From Streptacidiphilus sp041262525 (GTDB lineage Bacteria > Actinomycetota > Actinomycetes > Streptomycetales > Streptomycetaceae), in the NCBI RefSeq assembly GCF_041262525.1, contig NZ_JBGCCK010000010.1, positions 191,049 through 255,048 of the forward strand: DNA of 64,000 bases, given 5' to 3'. The position numbers were made by a program, and so were the translations under genes. Below the pieces are notes generated by a model. That model saw nothing but the letters and a program-made list of their open reading frames with translations. It ran no database searches and was not told where the DNA came from. Position 1 is the first letter of the stretch. The number at the start of each line of letters is the position of its first letter. Shown here piece by piece: positions 34,073 through 42,057 of the stretch.

Positions 34073-36025
34073 ATGGGTACCGCCCCAAGCCCGGCCCGGA
34101 CAAGGCGCATCGTCCTGTCCGGCCTCGCCTCGCTCTCCATAGCCACCGGCGCACTCGCCGCGGGCACAGTTCCCGCGGACGCCTCCGCCGGCCAGGCGGT
34201 CCACGTCAAGCACCTGTGCGCCGCACCCGCCCACGTGCGCCAGATGTCCTGCCTCGCCCTGGCCCGCACCGACGTCACCCAGCCGCACGCCTTCACCATC
34301 AACGCCGTATCACCGAACGCCACACCCTCCGGCTACGGGCCCAGTGACCTGCTCTCCGCCTACAACCTGCCCGCGAACGGCGGCGCTGGCGCGACGATCG
34401 CCATCGTCGACGCCCAGGACGACCCCAACGCCGAGTCCGACCTGGCCACCTACCGCAGCCAGTACGGACTGTCCGCCTGCACGACGGCCAACGGCTGCTT
34501 CAAGAAGGTCGACGAGAACGGCGGCACCAGCTACCCCACCGCCGACTCCGGCTGGGCCGGCGAGATCTCCCTCGACCTCGACATGGTCTCTGCGATCGCC
34601 CCGAACGCCCACATCATCCTGGTCGAGGCCACCTCGGCGACGATCTCCGACCTCGGCACCTCCGTCAACGAGGCCGTCGCGTTGGGCGCCAAGTACGTCT
34701 CCAACAGCTACGGCGGCGCGGAGGATTCCACCGACCTGTCCTCCGACAGCAGTTACTTCAACCACCCGGGCGTGGCCATCACGGTCTCCGCCGGTGACAG
34801 CGCGTACGGCGCGCAGTACCCGGCGGGCTCGCAGTACGTGACCTCGGTCGGCGGCACGGCGCTCTCGCGCGCGTCCAACAGCCGTGGCTGGACCGAGTCG
34901 GTCTGGTCGACCAGCAGCACCGAGGGCACCGGTTCCGGCTGCTCGGCCTACGATCCCAAGCCGAGCTGGCAGACCGATACCGGCTGCTCGAACCGGACCA
35001 TCTCCGACGTCTCGGCGGTCGCGGACCCGGCGACCGGTGTCGCGGTCTACGACAGCTACCAGGCCACCGGCTGGAACGTCTACGGCGGCACCAGCGCCTC
35101 CTCCCCGATCATCGCCGGCGTCTACGCCGACGCCGGGACCCCGGGCAGCAGCGACTACCCCGCCAAGTACCCCTACCAGCACACCTCCTCCCTCAACGAC
35201 GTCACCTCCGGCAACAACGGAAGCTGCTCGCCGGCGTACCTCTGCACCGCCGAGGTCGGCTACGACGGCCCCACCGGCTGGGGCACGCCGAACGGGGTCG
35301 CCGCGTTCAAGGCAGGCTCCAGCGTCGAGACGGTCACGGTGACCAACCCCGGCAACCAGAGCAGCACGGTCAACACCTCGGTCTCCAAGCAGATCTCCGC
35401 AACCGACTCGGCCGGTAAGTCGCTGACCTACAGCGCCACCGGGCTCCCCGCCGGCCTGTCCATCTCCTCCTCGGGTCTGATCAGCGGCACGCCGACAGCG
35501 ACCGGGTCCTCCTCGGTCGTGGTCACCGCCACCTCCGGCACCGCTTCCGGGACCGCAAGCTTCACCTGGACCGTGACCACCGCGGTCACCGGCGGCATCA
35601 CCAATGGGGGCTTCGAGACCGGCACCTTCTCCGGATGGACCAGCACCGGCAACGCCGCGGTGAACGCCACGGCCAAGCACACCGGCAGCTACGGCGCGAT
35701 GCTCGGCGCGACCAGCCCGTCCAACACCTCGACTGCGGCGCAGACCTTCACCGCACCAACCGGCGCCACCAAGCTGTCCTTCTACTACAACGTGACCTGC
35801 CCCGACACCGTCACCTACGACTGGGCAACGGCCACGTTGAAGGACAACACCAGCGGCACCACGACCACCGTCCTCGCCAAGACCTGCGTCTCCAGCTCCG
35901 GCTGGGTCCTCAAGACCGCGTCCGTCACGGCAGGTCACAGCTACACCCTGACCCTGACCAACAAGGACGACAACTACACAGGCGACCCGACCTACACCTA
36001 CTACGACGACATCAGCGTGTCCTGA
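34073..36025 (+). CDS. secreted S53-family peptidase with Ig-like and carbohydrate-binding-like domains
   Basis: 650 residues. Signal peptide at ~1-35 (RRIVLSGLASLSIATGALAA). The sedolisin-like domain spans ~75-420, with GEISLDLDMV, SAGDSAYG and GGTSASSPI holding the Glu, Asp and Ser residues. A putative Ig-like domain (~425-505; TYSATGLPAGLSISSSGLISGT) and a beta-sandwich domain (~510-650; GGFETGTFSGWTSTG, SFYYNV) follow, suggesting attachment to polymers or cell surface. The catalytic part is a close paralogue of the gene at 30195, including over 20 identical residues in a row around the Glu/Asp pair. No pro-domain. Confidence 0.92.
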   Translation: MGTAPSPARTRRIVLSGLASLSIATGALAAGTVPADASAGQAVHVKHLCAAPAHVRQMSCLALARTDVTQPHAFTINAVSPNATPSGYGPSDLLSAYNLPANGGAGATIAIVDAQDDPNAESDLATYRSQYGLSACTTANGCFKKVDENGGTSYPTADSGWAGEISLDLDMVSAIAPNAHIILVEATSATISDLGTSVNEAVALGAKYVSNSYGGAEDSTDLSSDSSYFNHPGVAITVSAGDSAYGAQYPAGSQYVTSVGGTALSRASNSRGWTESVWSTSSTEGTGSGCSAYDPKPSWQTDTGCSNRTISDVSAVADPATGVAVYDSYQATGWNVYGGTSASSPIIAGVYADAGTPGSSDYPAKYPYQHTSSLNDVTSGNNGSCSPAYLCTAEVGYDGPTGWGTPNGVAAFKAGSSVETVTVTNPGNQSSTVNTSVSKQISATDSAGKSLTYSATGLPAGLSISSSGLISGTPTATGSSSVVVTATSGTASGTASFTWTVTTAVTGGITNGGFETGTFSGWTSTGNAAVNATAKHTGSYGAMLGATSPSNTSTAAQTFTAPTGATKLSFYYNVTCPDTVTYDWATATLKDNTSGTTTTVLAKTCVSSSGWVLKTASVTAGHSYTLTLTNKDDNYTGDPTYTYYDDISVS

Positions 36026-36063
36026 CGCTCGCTCACTTCCCCTCTCGGGAAGACAGCTGATTC

Positions 36064-36095
36064 CCGTGCCCGGCCATCGCCATGGCCGGGCACGG
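36064..36095. terminator. hairpin terminator after the second S53 gene
   Basis: 14-bp perfect stem (36064-36077 with 36082-36095, core GTGCCCGGCCAT) and loop CGCC, 39 bases past the peptidase stop. Confidence 0.8.
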
Positions 36096-36335
36096 CCCGT
36101 TGCCCGCCCTTCCGCCGCTCGCGGGGCCATCGGGCTTCGCCCCGAACCGACGGCGGCCGCGACATGAGTGGGCCTGTGCCGTTGCGTCCCCGGGCCGGCA
36201 GGTAGGCCGTCGCTGGCCACGTCGATTGCGTGGCGCTTCAGCCGGAGGCGAGCACGGTCGGGACGTCCTTGCACACGCCGCAGTAGGGGCCGTGGGCTCC
36301 GGCGAGCGCGCCGAGCGGGACTGCTGTGTCGGTGT
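36096..36335. other. intergenic region with an unexplained CxxC reading frame
   Basis: On the minus strand 36238-36330 a frame ends HGPYCGVCKDVPTVLASG with a stop at 36238-36240. It directly follows the DMT stop but in another frame and has no start codon, so it may be a former C-terminus of a neighbouring gene. No other signal was seen. Confidence 0.35.
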
Positions 36336-37250
36336 TTATGCGTGCTCGCTGGCCAGGGCGCGTTCTGCGCCGGTGGTGGGGGTGCCGTGGCCGGTGGGGG
36401 TGGTCGTGCGGGCCAGTTGGACCATCCCGGCCACGACGAGGGCCAGGGAGAGGAGTTCGAGGGCGATGTCCCAGGGCTGGTCGCTGATGCGTTCCCGGAA
36501 GACCAGGCGCCCGAAGCCGATGGCTCCCAGTGGGCTGATCACGTTGAGGACCGGCATCGAGACGCTCAACGGTGCTGATTGGTAGGCACGCTGGTTCAGC
36601 GCGAAGGCCCAGCCGCCCAGAGCGAACAGTGCGTAGGCCTGCCAGCTGACCAGCAGTCCGACCGGTCCGCGACTGGCCAGGGCGGCGGTGGCCATTTTCG
36701 TCAGGCCCGCGACCAACCCGAACAGCACGCCGGCTGCGGCGCCGAGCAGCAGGGCGGCATTGCGGCCGGTGCTCGCCCGTGCCGCCGCCCCGGTGAGGCC
36801 CTGAGCGATGGTGGCGCCGGCCAGGACGAGAAGCGCCGCGGCGGCCTGGTCCGCCGGTGCGGCCCCGGGGGTGGGATCGGCGACGATCAGGAAGAGGGCC
36901 AGCCCGGTGGCGACGGTCGTGGCCCAGGCCAGGTTGCGCGGCGCGGGGGCGCGCCGGTCCAGGGCGGCGCGGACCGGGAGGGCGAGGACCAGGCCGCTGG
37001 CCATCAGCGGCTGCACGAGGGCGATCGCGCCCAGGTGCAGTGCCAACGCGTGCAGGGCGAGCCCGCACACGCCTGCGGCGGTGCCCAGCAGCCACAGCGG
37101 TTGACGGGCCAGATAGCTCAGCAGCCCGACCGCCTTGTCGGCTCCGGCAGGGGCGGTGCTGCTGGTGCGGTGCTGCAGGGAGGTGGACACGGCGAAGCAG
37201 CCGGCCGAGCCGAACGCGGTGCCCGCTGCGGCTACTTCGGAGCCGATCAC
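36336..37250 (-). CDS. DMT-superfamily (EamA-like) transporter
   Basis: 304 residues, about ten hydrophobic helices in two repeats (AAAGTAFGSAGCFAVST...; AYALFALGGWAFALNQ; MPVLNVISPLGAIGFGRLVFRERIS is the EamA-type end of the second repeat). GTG 37250 overlaps the stop of the deacetylase gene (GTGA), which sets the start. It is the third gene of the unit behind BlaI-type operator A. A lipid- or sugar-linked substrate would fit the neighbours but is a guess. Confidence 0.85.
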   Translation of the reverse strand: MIGSEVAAAGTAFGSAGCFAVSTSLQHRTSSTAPAGADKAVGLLSYLARQPLWLLGTAAGVCGLALHALALHLGAIALVQPLMASGLVLALPVRAALDRRAPAPRNLAWATTVATGLALFLIVADPTPGAAPADQAAAALLVLAGATIAQGLTGAAARASTGRNAALLLGAAAGVLFGLVAGLTKMATAALASRGPVGLLVSWQAYALFALGGWAFALNQRAYQSAPLSVSMPVLNVISPLGAIGFGRLVFRERISDQPWDIALELLSLALVVAGMVQLARTTTPTGHGTPTTGAERALASEHA

Positions 37251-38023
37251 CGGCGCTGGCTCAGGTCGTGCTGGAGGGTCATGGTGCTCTCGTCGGTGGC
37301 AGGGTGGGACGGCTGGTGGTCGCGCAGCGGGCCTACTGCCAGGCCGCGCTGCTCGCAGGCGTCCAGGAGGGCGGGCAGGGCATGCAGGTCGGGCTTCCAG
37401 GAGCCGACCGCGGAGGCGGTGTCGGCGTCGTGGAGGAGGATCGTGCTGCCCCCTGCCGGGTCGGGGGCTGCGGTGTCGTAGAGAGTGCGCGGGGCGGCGC
37501 GGGAGCGCCAGTGCTGGCCCCAAGTGGTCCACAGCACCGGCGTCAGCCCGACTTTTCGGCAGGCAAGGCGGGCGCTGGTGCTCATGACGCCGTAGGGGGG
37601 CCGGAACCAGCGCGGCGCCTGGCCCGTGGTCTCACCGAGCAGGTCGCACGCGCGGGCCAGGTCCTCGCGGGTGGCGCGGGGGCCGCGCAGCAGCAGCGGG
37701 CGGTGGTCCCAGCCGTGGATCGCGAGCTCGTGTCCCGCGGCGGCCATCTCTTTGGCCAGCGAGCGGTTCCGGGCCAGCTGGGAGCCAAGGAGGAAGAAGG
37801 TGGCGTGGACGCCCCGGGCTTCCAGTATCCGCAGGAATCGCGGGGTGGACAGCTGGTCGGGGCCGTCGTCGAAGGTCAGCGCGACGTGCCCAGGGCGTCC
37901 TTGTCCGGCCACGCGCGGCATGAGGGCCCCGCGCAGCGGCGCAAGCGCTGAGCGCACCGAGTCGGCGCGCAACGCGGGCGCGGACAGTGCCACCGCCCCA
38001 ATGACGGATGTGGCGCGGCTCAC
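37247..38023 (-). CDS. polysaccharide deacetylase (NodB domain)
   Basis: 258 residues. NodB motifs are complete: TFDDGPD (catalytic Asp and metal Asp), HGWDHRP (H-x3-H metal site), RWFRPPYG, and LLHDAD near the end. A short hydrophobic N-terminus (SVIGAVALSAPALRA) may act as signal or anchor. GTG 38023 overlaps the stop of the glycosyltransferase gene. Substrates of this family include N-acetylated glycans and peptidoglycan; the linkage to a lipid glycosyltransferase suggests a glycolipid or wall glycan. Confidence 0.9.
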   Translation of the reverse strand: MSRATSVIGAVALSAPALRADSVRSALAPLRGALMPRVAGQGRPGHVALTFDDGPDQLSTPRFLRILEARGVHATFFLLGSQLARNRSLAKEMAAAGHELAIHGWDHRPLLLRGPRATREDLARACDLLGETTGQAPRWFRPPYGVMSTSARLACRKVGLTPVLWTTWGQHWRSRAAPRTLYDTAAPDPAGGSTILLHDADTASAVGSWKPDLHALPALLDACEQRGLAVGPLRDHQPSHPATDESTMTLQHDLSQRR

Positions 38024-39360
38024 CGTGGTGGCCCGGCGAGGAACTTGGTGTATGCGCCCAGGTAGAACGGCGCCCCGGTGGCGGCGTCGGCGAGTGGCGC
38101 GCCGACCCCGAGCACGGCGGTCATGGCCAGCGTCGCCGTGACCAGGGTGAGTCGGCGGCGGGCCGGGCGGCGCACCGCAGTGGTCGGCGTCGCCACGGCA
38201 GCAGTCTGGGCAGTCCGGACGCTCTGGGCGATGGTGGCGATGGGGCCGGTCGAGTGCTGGTAGAGCGCGAGTGCGTCGGCGCGCTGACGTTCGCCCCTGG
38301 GGCCGTCGAGGAGTTGGGCGAGGACCGGTCCGAGGTGGTGCGGTTCCGGGATCCAGGTGGCGAGTTCGGCCTCGTCCAGGGCGGCGGCGTTGGTCTGGCC
38401 GTGGCCGGGGATGCACCGGTAGCTGGCCACCGGCAGTCCGCTGGCGAAGGCCTCCAGGCAGGACAGGCCGCCCGCGTTCTGCACCAGCACGTCGGCGGCG
38501 CGCATCAGTTCGGGCATGTCCGAGACCCATCCGAAGGCGTGCTCGATGCCGTCCGCGTGCAGCTGGTCGACCAGGGTCTGGTTGCGTCCGCACACCACGA
38601 CCGGAACCGCGACCCCGGTTGAGGCGATCTCGGCGGCGGCCTGCCGCACCGGTCCCACGCCCCAGGAACCGGCGACCAGCAGCGCCAGCCGGGCGTCCTC
38701 GGGGAGTCCGAACCGTGTGCGTGCGGCGTGCCGTTCGGCTTCGGTGGCCGAGTGGAACCGCGGATCCACCAGCGGGCCGGACACGGTGACGCCGGCTGCG
38801 CCCTGGGCGTGGGCCTGGGCGGCCGGAACGGGGTGGGCGGCGAGATGGACGTCGATGCCTGCGGCGACCCACAGTCCGTGGACCGAGAAGTCCGTCAGGT
38901 AGGTCAGTGCCGGTATCCCCAGTCGGCCGGTCTTCCGCAGCCGCCCCAGGACCTGGCTGGCTCCGGGGTAGGTCGATATCACCGCGCTGGTGTCCGCTGG
39001 CAGTGCCCGCAGGATCCGGCGCTCGGCGGCGCGGAACAGCGCGCGGATGCCGGGTCCTGGGCGGCCGGTCTTCTCGGTCTTTGCGTAGATCCGCTGATAG
39101 ACGGAGGGCGTCCAGGTCAGCAGCAGGTGGTACGCGGCGCGGAGCGCCCCGCCCGAGTGCGCCGGCAGGAAGTCGAGGAAGTCGTGCCTGTCCACGTGGA
39201 AGCCCGAAGCCTCAAGACGCCGGGCCAGTTCCGTGGCCGCGCCGTCGTGCCCCGCCCCCACGCTCGCGGAGACGATCACGATGCGCTGCCGGTCCCGCGC
39301 GGAGGTCGGGCCGGGCAGCGGGAGCGTGTCGGCGTTCGCCAGCTTGTCGCGATACGGCAC
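38020..39360 (-). CDS. MGDG-synthase-like (GT28) glycosyltransferase
   Basis: 446 residues. The N-terminal motif IVIVSASVGAGHDGAATELARRL and DRHDFLDFLP are typical of the MGDG synthase/processive diacylglycerol glycosyltransferase family. The donor site is NAGGLSCLEAFASGLPVASY. A hydrophobic C-terminal segment (LTLVTATLAMTAVLGVGAPLADA) is unusual and may anchor it. GTG 39360 has AGGAGG ten bases upstream. It heads a three-gene unit (glycosyltransferase, deacetylase, DMT transporter) with GTGA overlaps, 137 bases behind a BlaI-type operator. Confidence 0.88.
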   Translation of the reverse strand: MPYRDKLANADTLPLPGPTSARDRQRIVIVSASVGAGHDGAATELARRLEASGFHVDRHDFLDFLPAHSGGALRAAYHLLLTWTPSVYQRIYAKTEKTGRPGPGIRALFRAAERRILRALPADTSAVISTYPGASQVLGRLRKTGRLGIPALTYLTDFSVHGLWVAAGIDVHLAAHPVPAAQAHAQGAAGVTVSGPLVDPRFHSATEAERHAARTRFGLPEDARLALLVAGSWGVGPVRQAAAEIASTGVAVPVVVCGRNQTLVDQLHADGIEHAFGWVSDMPELMRAADVLVQNAGGLSCLEAFASGLPVASYRCIPGHGQTNAAALDEAELATWIPEPHHLGPVLAQLLDGPRGERQRADALALYQHSTGPIATIAQSVRTAQTAAVATPTTAVRRPARRRLTLVTATLAMTAVLGVGAPLADAATGAPFYLGAYTKFLAGPPR

Positions 39361-39496
39361 GGCTGATCAGCCTCCTGACTGACGGAAAGCACCCGGGGCG
39401 TCGCTGCGACGACGGCCCGGCCGAAGCCGGGCATGAGGAGAAGGGGGTCTGCGCGAGGCCGCGGCGGCGGGCTCGGAGGACTGGGGCCAGAAACTA

Positions 39497-39509
39497 CTAC
39501 AAGATGTAG
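39497..39509. promoter_or_regulatory. BlaI-type operator A, CTACA-AGA-TGTAG
   Basis: Perfect 5-bp dyad extended on one side to AAACTA. Read on the minus strand it is CTACA-N3-TGTAGTAGTTT, pointing at the glycosyltransferase operon 137 bases away. The same arms occur at 40281, 43027 and 46821. Confidence 0.72.
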
Positions 39510-39670
39510 CTGTTCGGGTAACCCCGCATACGCGAGCCTCGTTCACGGCGGCTCCGGTGCGAGGGTCCAGCAACGGCCTACGCGTGCGTCGCGCGCCGAC
39601 CCGGCGCCACCAAGTGTCCGGGGCCCGTCACCGCGAGCGCGAAGAGAACGCCGGTGACAAGAGCCACAGC

Positions 39671-39702
39671 GGGCCGGGCCGCCCTGGCCAGGGCGGCCCG
39701 GC
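39671..39702. terminator. 32-base perfect palindrome, terminator of the small membrane protein genes
   Basis: The 32 bases equal their own complement; the core is CCGCCCTGGCCAGGGCGG. It lies 39 bases past the stop of the minus-strand gene at 39741, and separates it from operator A. Confidence 0.65.
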
Positions 39703-39740
39703 CTCCCGGAGGCTGGTACCACTCGGCCGATCCAAGAGTC

Positions 39741-39941
39741 CTATGCGGCGATGAGCGCGAAAACCGCAGCCACGAGGCCAAACGCCACCCCGGTCAGGAC
39801 CAGGACGATCGGAAGCATCACCAGGACCAGCACAGTGAGGTCGCCCATCCTGACCGCGATCTGCGAAGCACTACGGGCAGGGGCATCAGGGCTCACCCGT
39901 CGGCGGCCCTGGTCTGCGGCGCGGCCCTGGCCAGCGGACAT
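39741..39941 (-). CDS. 66-residue single-span membrane protein
   Basis: A polar Arg-rich N-terminal ~30 residues (SAGQGRAADQGRRRVS) precedes one long helix (LTVLVLVMLPIVLVLTGVAFGLVAAVFALIAA). GGAGGG lies 5 bases before ATG 39941. It follows another tiny membrane gene by 87 bases on the same strand and is probably transcribed with it from the promoter at operator B. Function unknown. Confidence 0.65.
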   Translation of the reverse strand: MSAGQGRAADQGRRRVSPDAPARSASQIAVRMGDLTVLVLVMLPIVLVLTGVAFGLVAAVFALIAA

Positions 39942-40028
39942 GGATCCCTCCAGGGGTGTTCGATCGCGCGCTCCGCGCTCGGGCACGGGCGCGGCGCATG
40001 ATTCGCGACGCGGGAACCAGCGTCGGCT

Positions 40029-40226
40029 TTAGACGCGTCCGGCTGCGTAGAGCGTCGCGGGCGTCACGATCACGATGAACGCGACCATTGCGACCAGGAC
40101 CGACGCGCGCAACTGGCGACGGACGTCCGGCGAGAGCAGCACCCACGCCAGGGCTACCGCAACCAGGCAGGCCAGGGCGGATGCACCTTGGGCGAGAGCG
40201 ACGGCATCGGGTGAGTGCATGGTCAT
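40029..40226 (-). CDS. 65-residue two-helix membrane protein
   Basis: Two hydrophobic helices (ASALACLVAVALAWVLL and ASVLVAMVAFIVIVTPATLY) are joined by the basic turn SPDVRRQLR. The same LLSP-x2-RR turn between two helices occurs in the gene at 42058, so they are likely paralogues. GGAG precedes the ATG. BlaI-type operator B lies 55 bases upstream. Function unknown. Confidence 0.7.
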   Translation of the reverse strand: MTMHSPDAVALAQGASALACLVAVALAWVLLSPDVRRQLRASVLVAMVAFIVIVTPATLYAAGRV

Positions 40227-40280
40227 CGGGCGCTCCGACGGACGGGGTGGACAGCGGTGGGCGGGGCACGCACTAAACTA

Positions 40281-40293
40281 CTACATGCTGTAG
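40281..40293. promoter_or_regulatory. BlaI-type operator B, CTACA-TGC-TGTAG
   Basis: Perfect dyad with the AAACTA extension; on the minus strand CTACA-N3-TGTAGTAGTTTA points at the gene starting at 40226. Confidence 0.72.
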
Positions 40294-40639
40294 AACTATG
40301 GGCGCCAGTCAGTGCCGAACTGAACAGCGGACGCCCTGGTGCGGCCTGCCCCCCGCCGGAGTGTCAGGGGGGTCGGCCAAGGTAAGCCCAAAACCCGCCA
40401 CGGAATGATCTTGGTGCTGGGTCAGCCTGACGATGACGCACTTGGAGTCGCTCGGACGCACGGCACCGGGGCGCCCGGATTCGGAATGGGACCGCCTCAT
40501 CGGTGCAGGTGACGCGAGCCGACGCCTGACGCTTCTGGTTCAGCGGCTACGCGCAGCCTAGGAAGGTGGTGGTCCCGCCGACGGGGACGGTGTGTCACGC
40601 AGCGTCAGTCCCGTGCCATTGCTGCAGGCTTGTCGGCAG
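40294..40639. other. about 350 bases without a convincing gene
   Basis: Only short frames with no ribosome site or recognised family. It separates operator B from the terminator of the recombinase gene. Confidence 0.4.
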
Positions 40640-40672
40640 GCTGGGGCTGCCTCTGTGGGAGGCAACCCCAGC
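40640..40672 (-). terminator. hairpin terminator of the small serine recombinase
   Basis: 14-bp arms with one mismatch (40640-40653 GCTGGGGCTGCCTC and 40659-40672), 30 bases past the recombinase stop. Confidence 0.65.
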
Positions 40673-40701
40673 GCCCGGCCGTGCGATGACCGTGCTCATG
40701 G

Positions 40702-41271
40702 TCAGGTCGACGGCTTGTCGGCGTTCTTATCGAGGTGGCGGTAGATGGTGGGGCGGGTGACGCCAAACTCTTCGGCGATCTGCTGGACGGTCAGCTCGCC
40801 GGAGTCGTACATCTCGCGGGCGAGCTGGACCTGACGGGGGCCGAGCTTGGGTTTCTGACCGCCGGTCCGGCCCCGGGAGCGCGCTGCGGCCAGGCCGTCC
40901 ATGGTGCGCTCAGACATGAGGGCGTGCTCGAATTCAGCGATCGCGCCCAGGATCTGGAAGAACATCCGCCCGACGGCCGTGGTGGTGTCGATGCCCTGGT
41001 CCAGCACGACGAGGCCGACCCCGCGCTCCTGCAGCTCCTTCGAGAGCTCGATCAGGTTCTCCAGGGAGCGGCCGAGGCGGTCGAGCTTGGTGACGACGAT
41101 CTGGTCGCCTTCGCGGGCGACGAGCAGCGCCTTGTCGAGTTCGGGTCGGCGGGCGAGCTTGCCGGAGGCCTTGTCGGTGAAGATCTTCTCGCAGCCGGCC
41201 GCGCGCAACGCGTCCTGCTGGGCTTCGGGGTGCCGGTCGCGAGTGCCGACCCGGGCGACGCCGATTCTCAT
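40702..41271 (-). CDS. small serine recombinase (resolvase/invertase type) with Ser-to-Gly at the nucleophile
   Basis: 189 residues. The resolvase domain spans ~1-135 and retains FTDKASGKLARRPELDKAL, VVTKLDRLGRSLENL and FQILGAIAEFEHALMSERT. A C-terminal helix-turn-helix follows (LTVQQIAEEFGVTRPTIYRHL). The nucleophile motif, normally RVST, reads RVGTRDRH: residue 9 is Gly, codon GGC at 41245-41247, one base from AGC (Ser). DNA binding should remain, catalysis should not. Direct repeats lie just upstream at 41293-41332. Confidence 0.9.
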   Translation of the reverse strand: MRIGVARVGTRDRHPEAQQDALRAAGCEKIFTDKASGKLARRPELDKALLVAREGDQIVVTKLDRLGRSLENLIELSKELQERGVGLVVLDQGIDTTTAVGRMFFQILGAIAEFEHALMSERTMDGLAAARSRGRTGGQKPKLGPRQVQLAREMYDSGELTVQQIAEEFGVTRPTIYRHLDKNADKPST

Positions 41272-41292
41272 ACCCCGACTGTATCGCGAACA

Positions 41293-41332
41293 AGGGTAAG
41301 CGTTACATAGGCGCGTACGCGGGTAGCGTTAC
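41293..41332. repeat. direct repeats upstream of the serine recombinase
   Basis: GGGTAAGCGTTACA (41293-41306) and GGGTAGCGTTACA (41320-41332) are nearly identical and 27 bases apart, 22 bases before the recombinase start. They could be recombinase sub-sites or operator sites for its helix-turn-helix. Confidence 0.5.
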
Positions 41333-41409
41333 AGTCGCGGCCTGCGGGTTCGTCATGTCGATCTTTGTGTCTCGCGAACGATCGTTTACGCATGAAGCAG
41401 GCCTCGGAG

Positions 41410-41445
41410 CCGCCCTGCCCCGGCTTGATGGCCGGGGCAGGGCGG
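41410..41445 (-). terminator. hairpin terminator of the two tiny membrane genes
   Basis: 15-bp perfect stem (41410-41424 with 41431-41445, core CGCCCTGCCCCGG) and loop TTGATG, 14 bases past the stop of the gene at 41460. Confidence 0.8.
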
Positions 41446-41459
41446 ACCAGTGGGTCAGC

Positions 41460-41630
41460 TCAGAGCTTCCGGACGGCCTGTCCCAGGCAGATCAGGGCGA
41501 ACCCAAATCCGCTTGCGAGTGCAGCTGCGCCCTTGTCGCTGTTACTTCCAGCGATGAAGAGCAGGAGTCCTGCGAGCAGGACCAGAATGCCCGCGATGGA
41601 AAGCCCTGCGCTTAGTCGCCGGCTACTCAT
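41460..41630 (-). CDS. 56-residue two-helix membrane protein
   Basis: The product starts MSSRRLSAGLSIAGILVL, continues with LAGLLLFIAG, the polar turn SNSDKG and a second helix AALASGFGFALICLG, and ends QAVRKL. Its ATG overlaps the stop of the upstream tiny gene by eight bases (ATGAGTAG), and a strong terminator follows its stop, which together support it as a real gene. No family recognised. Confidence 0.6.
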   Translation of the reverse strand: MSSRRLSAGLSIAGILVLLAGLLLFIAGSNSDKGAAALASGFGFALICLGQAVRKL

Positions 41631-41802
41631 GGCCGATCCATACGTCGTACCACCAGTCGATGTTAATCGTCACACCGTTGTTCGGATGGTTGAACAGTTC
41701 CCAGCCTATCCAGCCAGCGTAGACGCCGATCGCGCCATCCAGGCACCACAGAAGCGCCGAGACAATGGTGCCCCACCCGGGGAGAATTCCTGACAGAGCC
41801 AT
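41623..41802 (-). CDS. 59-residue hydrophobic, Trp-rich protein
   Basis: MALSGILPGWGTIVSALLWC begins the product; the hydrophobic run continues LDGAIGVYAGWIGWELF and the tail is NGVTINIDWWYDVWIGHE. Seven tryptophans in 59 residues is striking and suggests a membrane-surface peptide. It overlaps the next gene by eight bases, so the two are translationally coupled. The ribosome site is weak (GTGGC). Family not recognised. Confidence 0.5.
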   Translation of the reverse strand: MALSGILPGWGTIVSALLWCLDGAIGVYAGWIGWELFNHPNNGVTINIDWWYDVWIGHE

Positions 41803-42057
41803 GCCACGACGCGACCAAAGTGACGCGAGCACATCAGAGCGAGAGCGAGAACCCCGGAATCCGGGACAGAAGCCAGTTGGATCGGCTACAGAGAGTACTT
41901 GTCGGTTGGCCGTAGCTTCGGGAGTACAGGGCCGACACAGAGGCCGTCGTGAGCGTGATCTCGCGCATGAACAAGGGAGCTTGGGCGTGGTGGGCTTCCT
42001 GCTGAGACCGGAGCGCGGCCTGGAACATGTAGTCAACGACTTCCGCTCGACCGGCCG

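Noticed and set aside
34310..36274. 654-residue frame antisense to the second S53 gene
   Set aside because: Composition is Gly/Ala/Arg/Val only and the opposite strand has all catalytic motifs of a peptidase.
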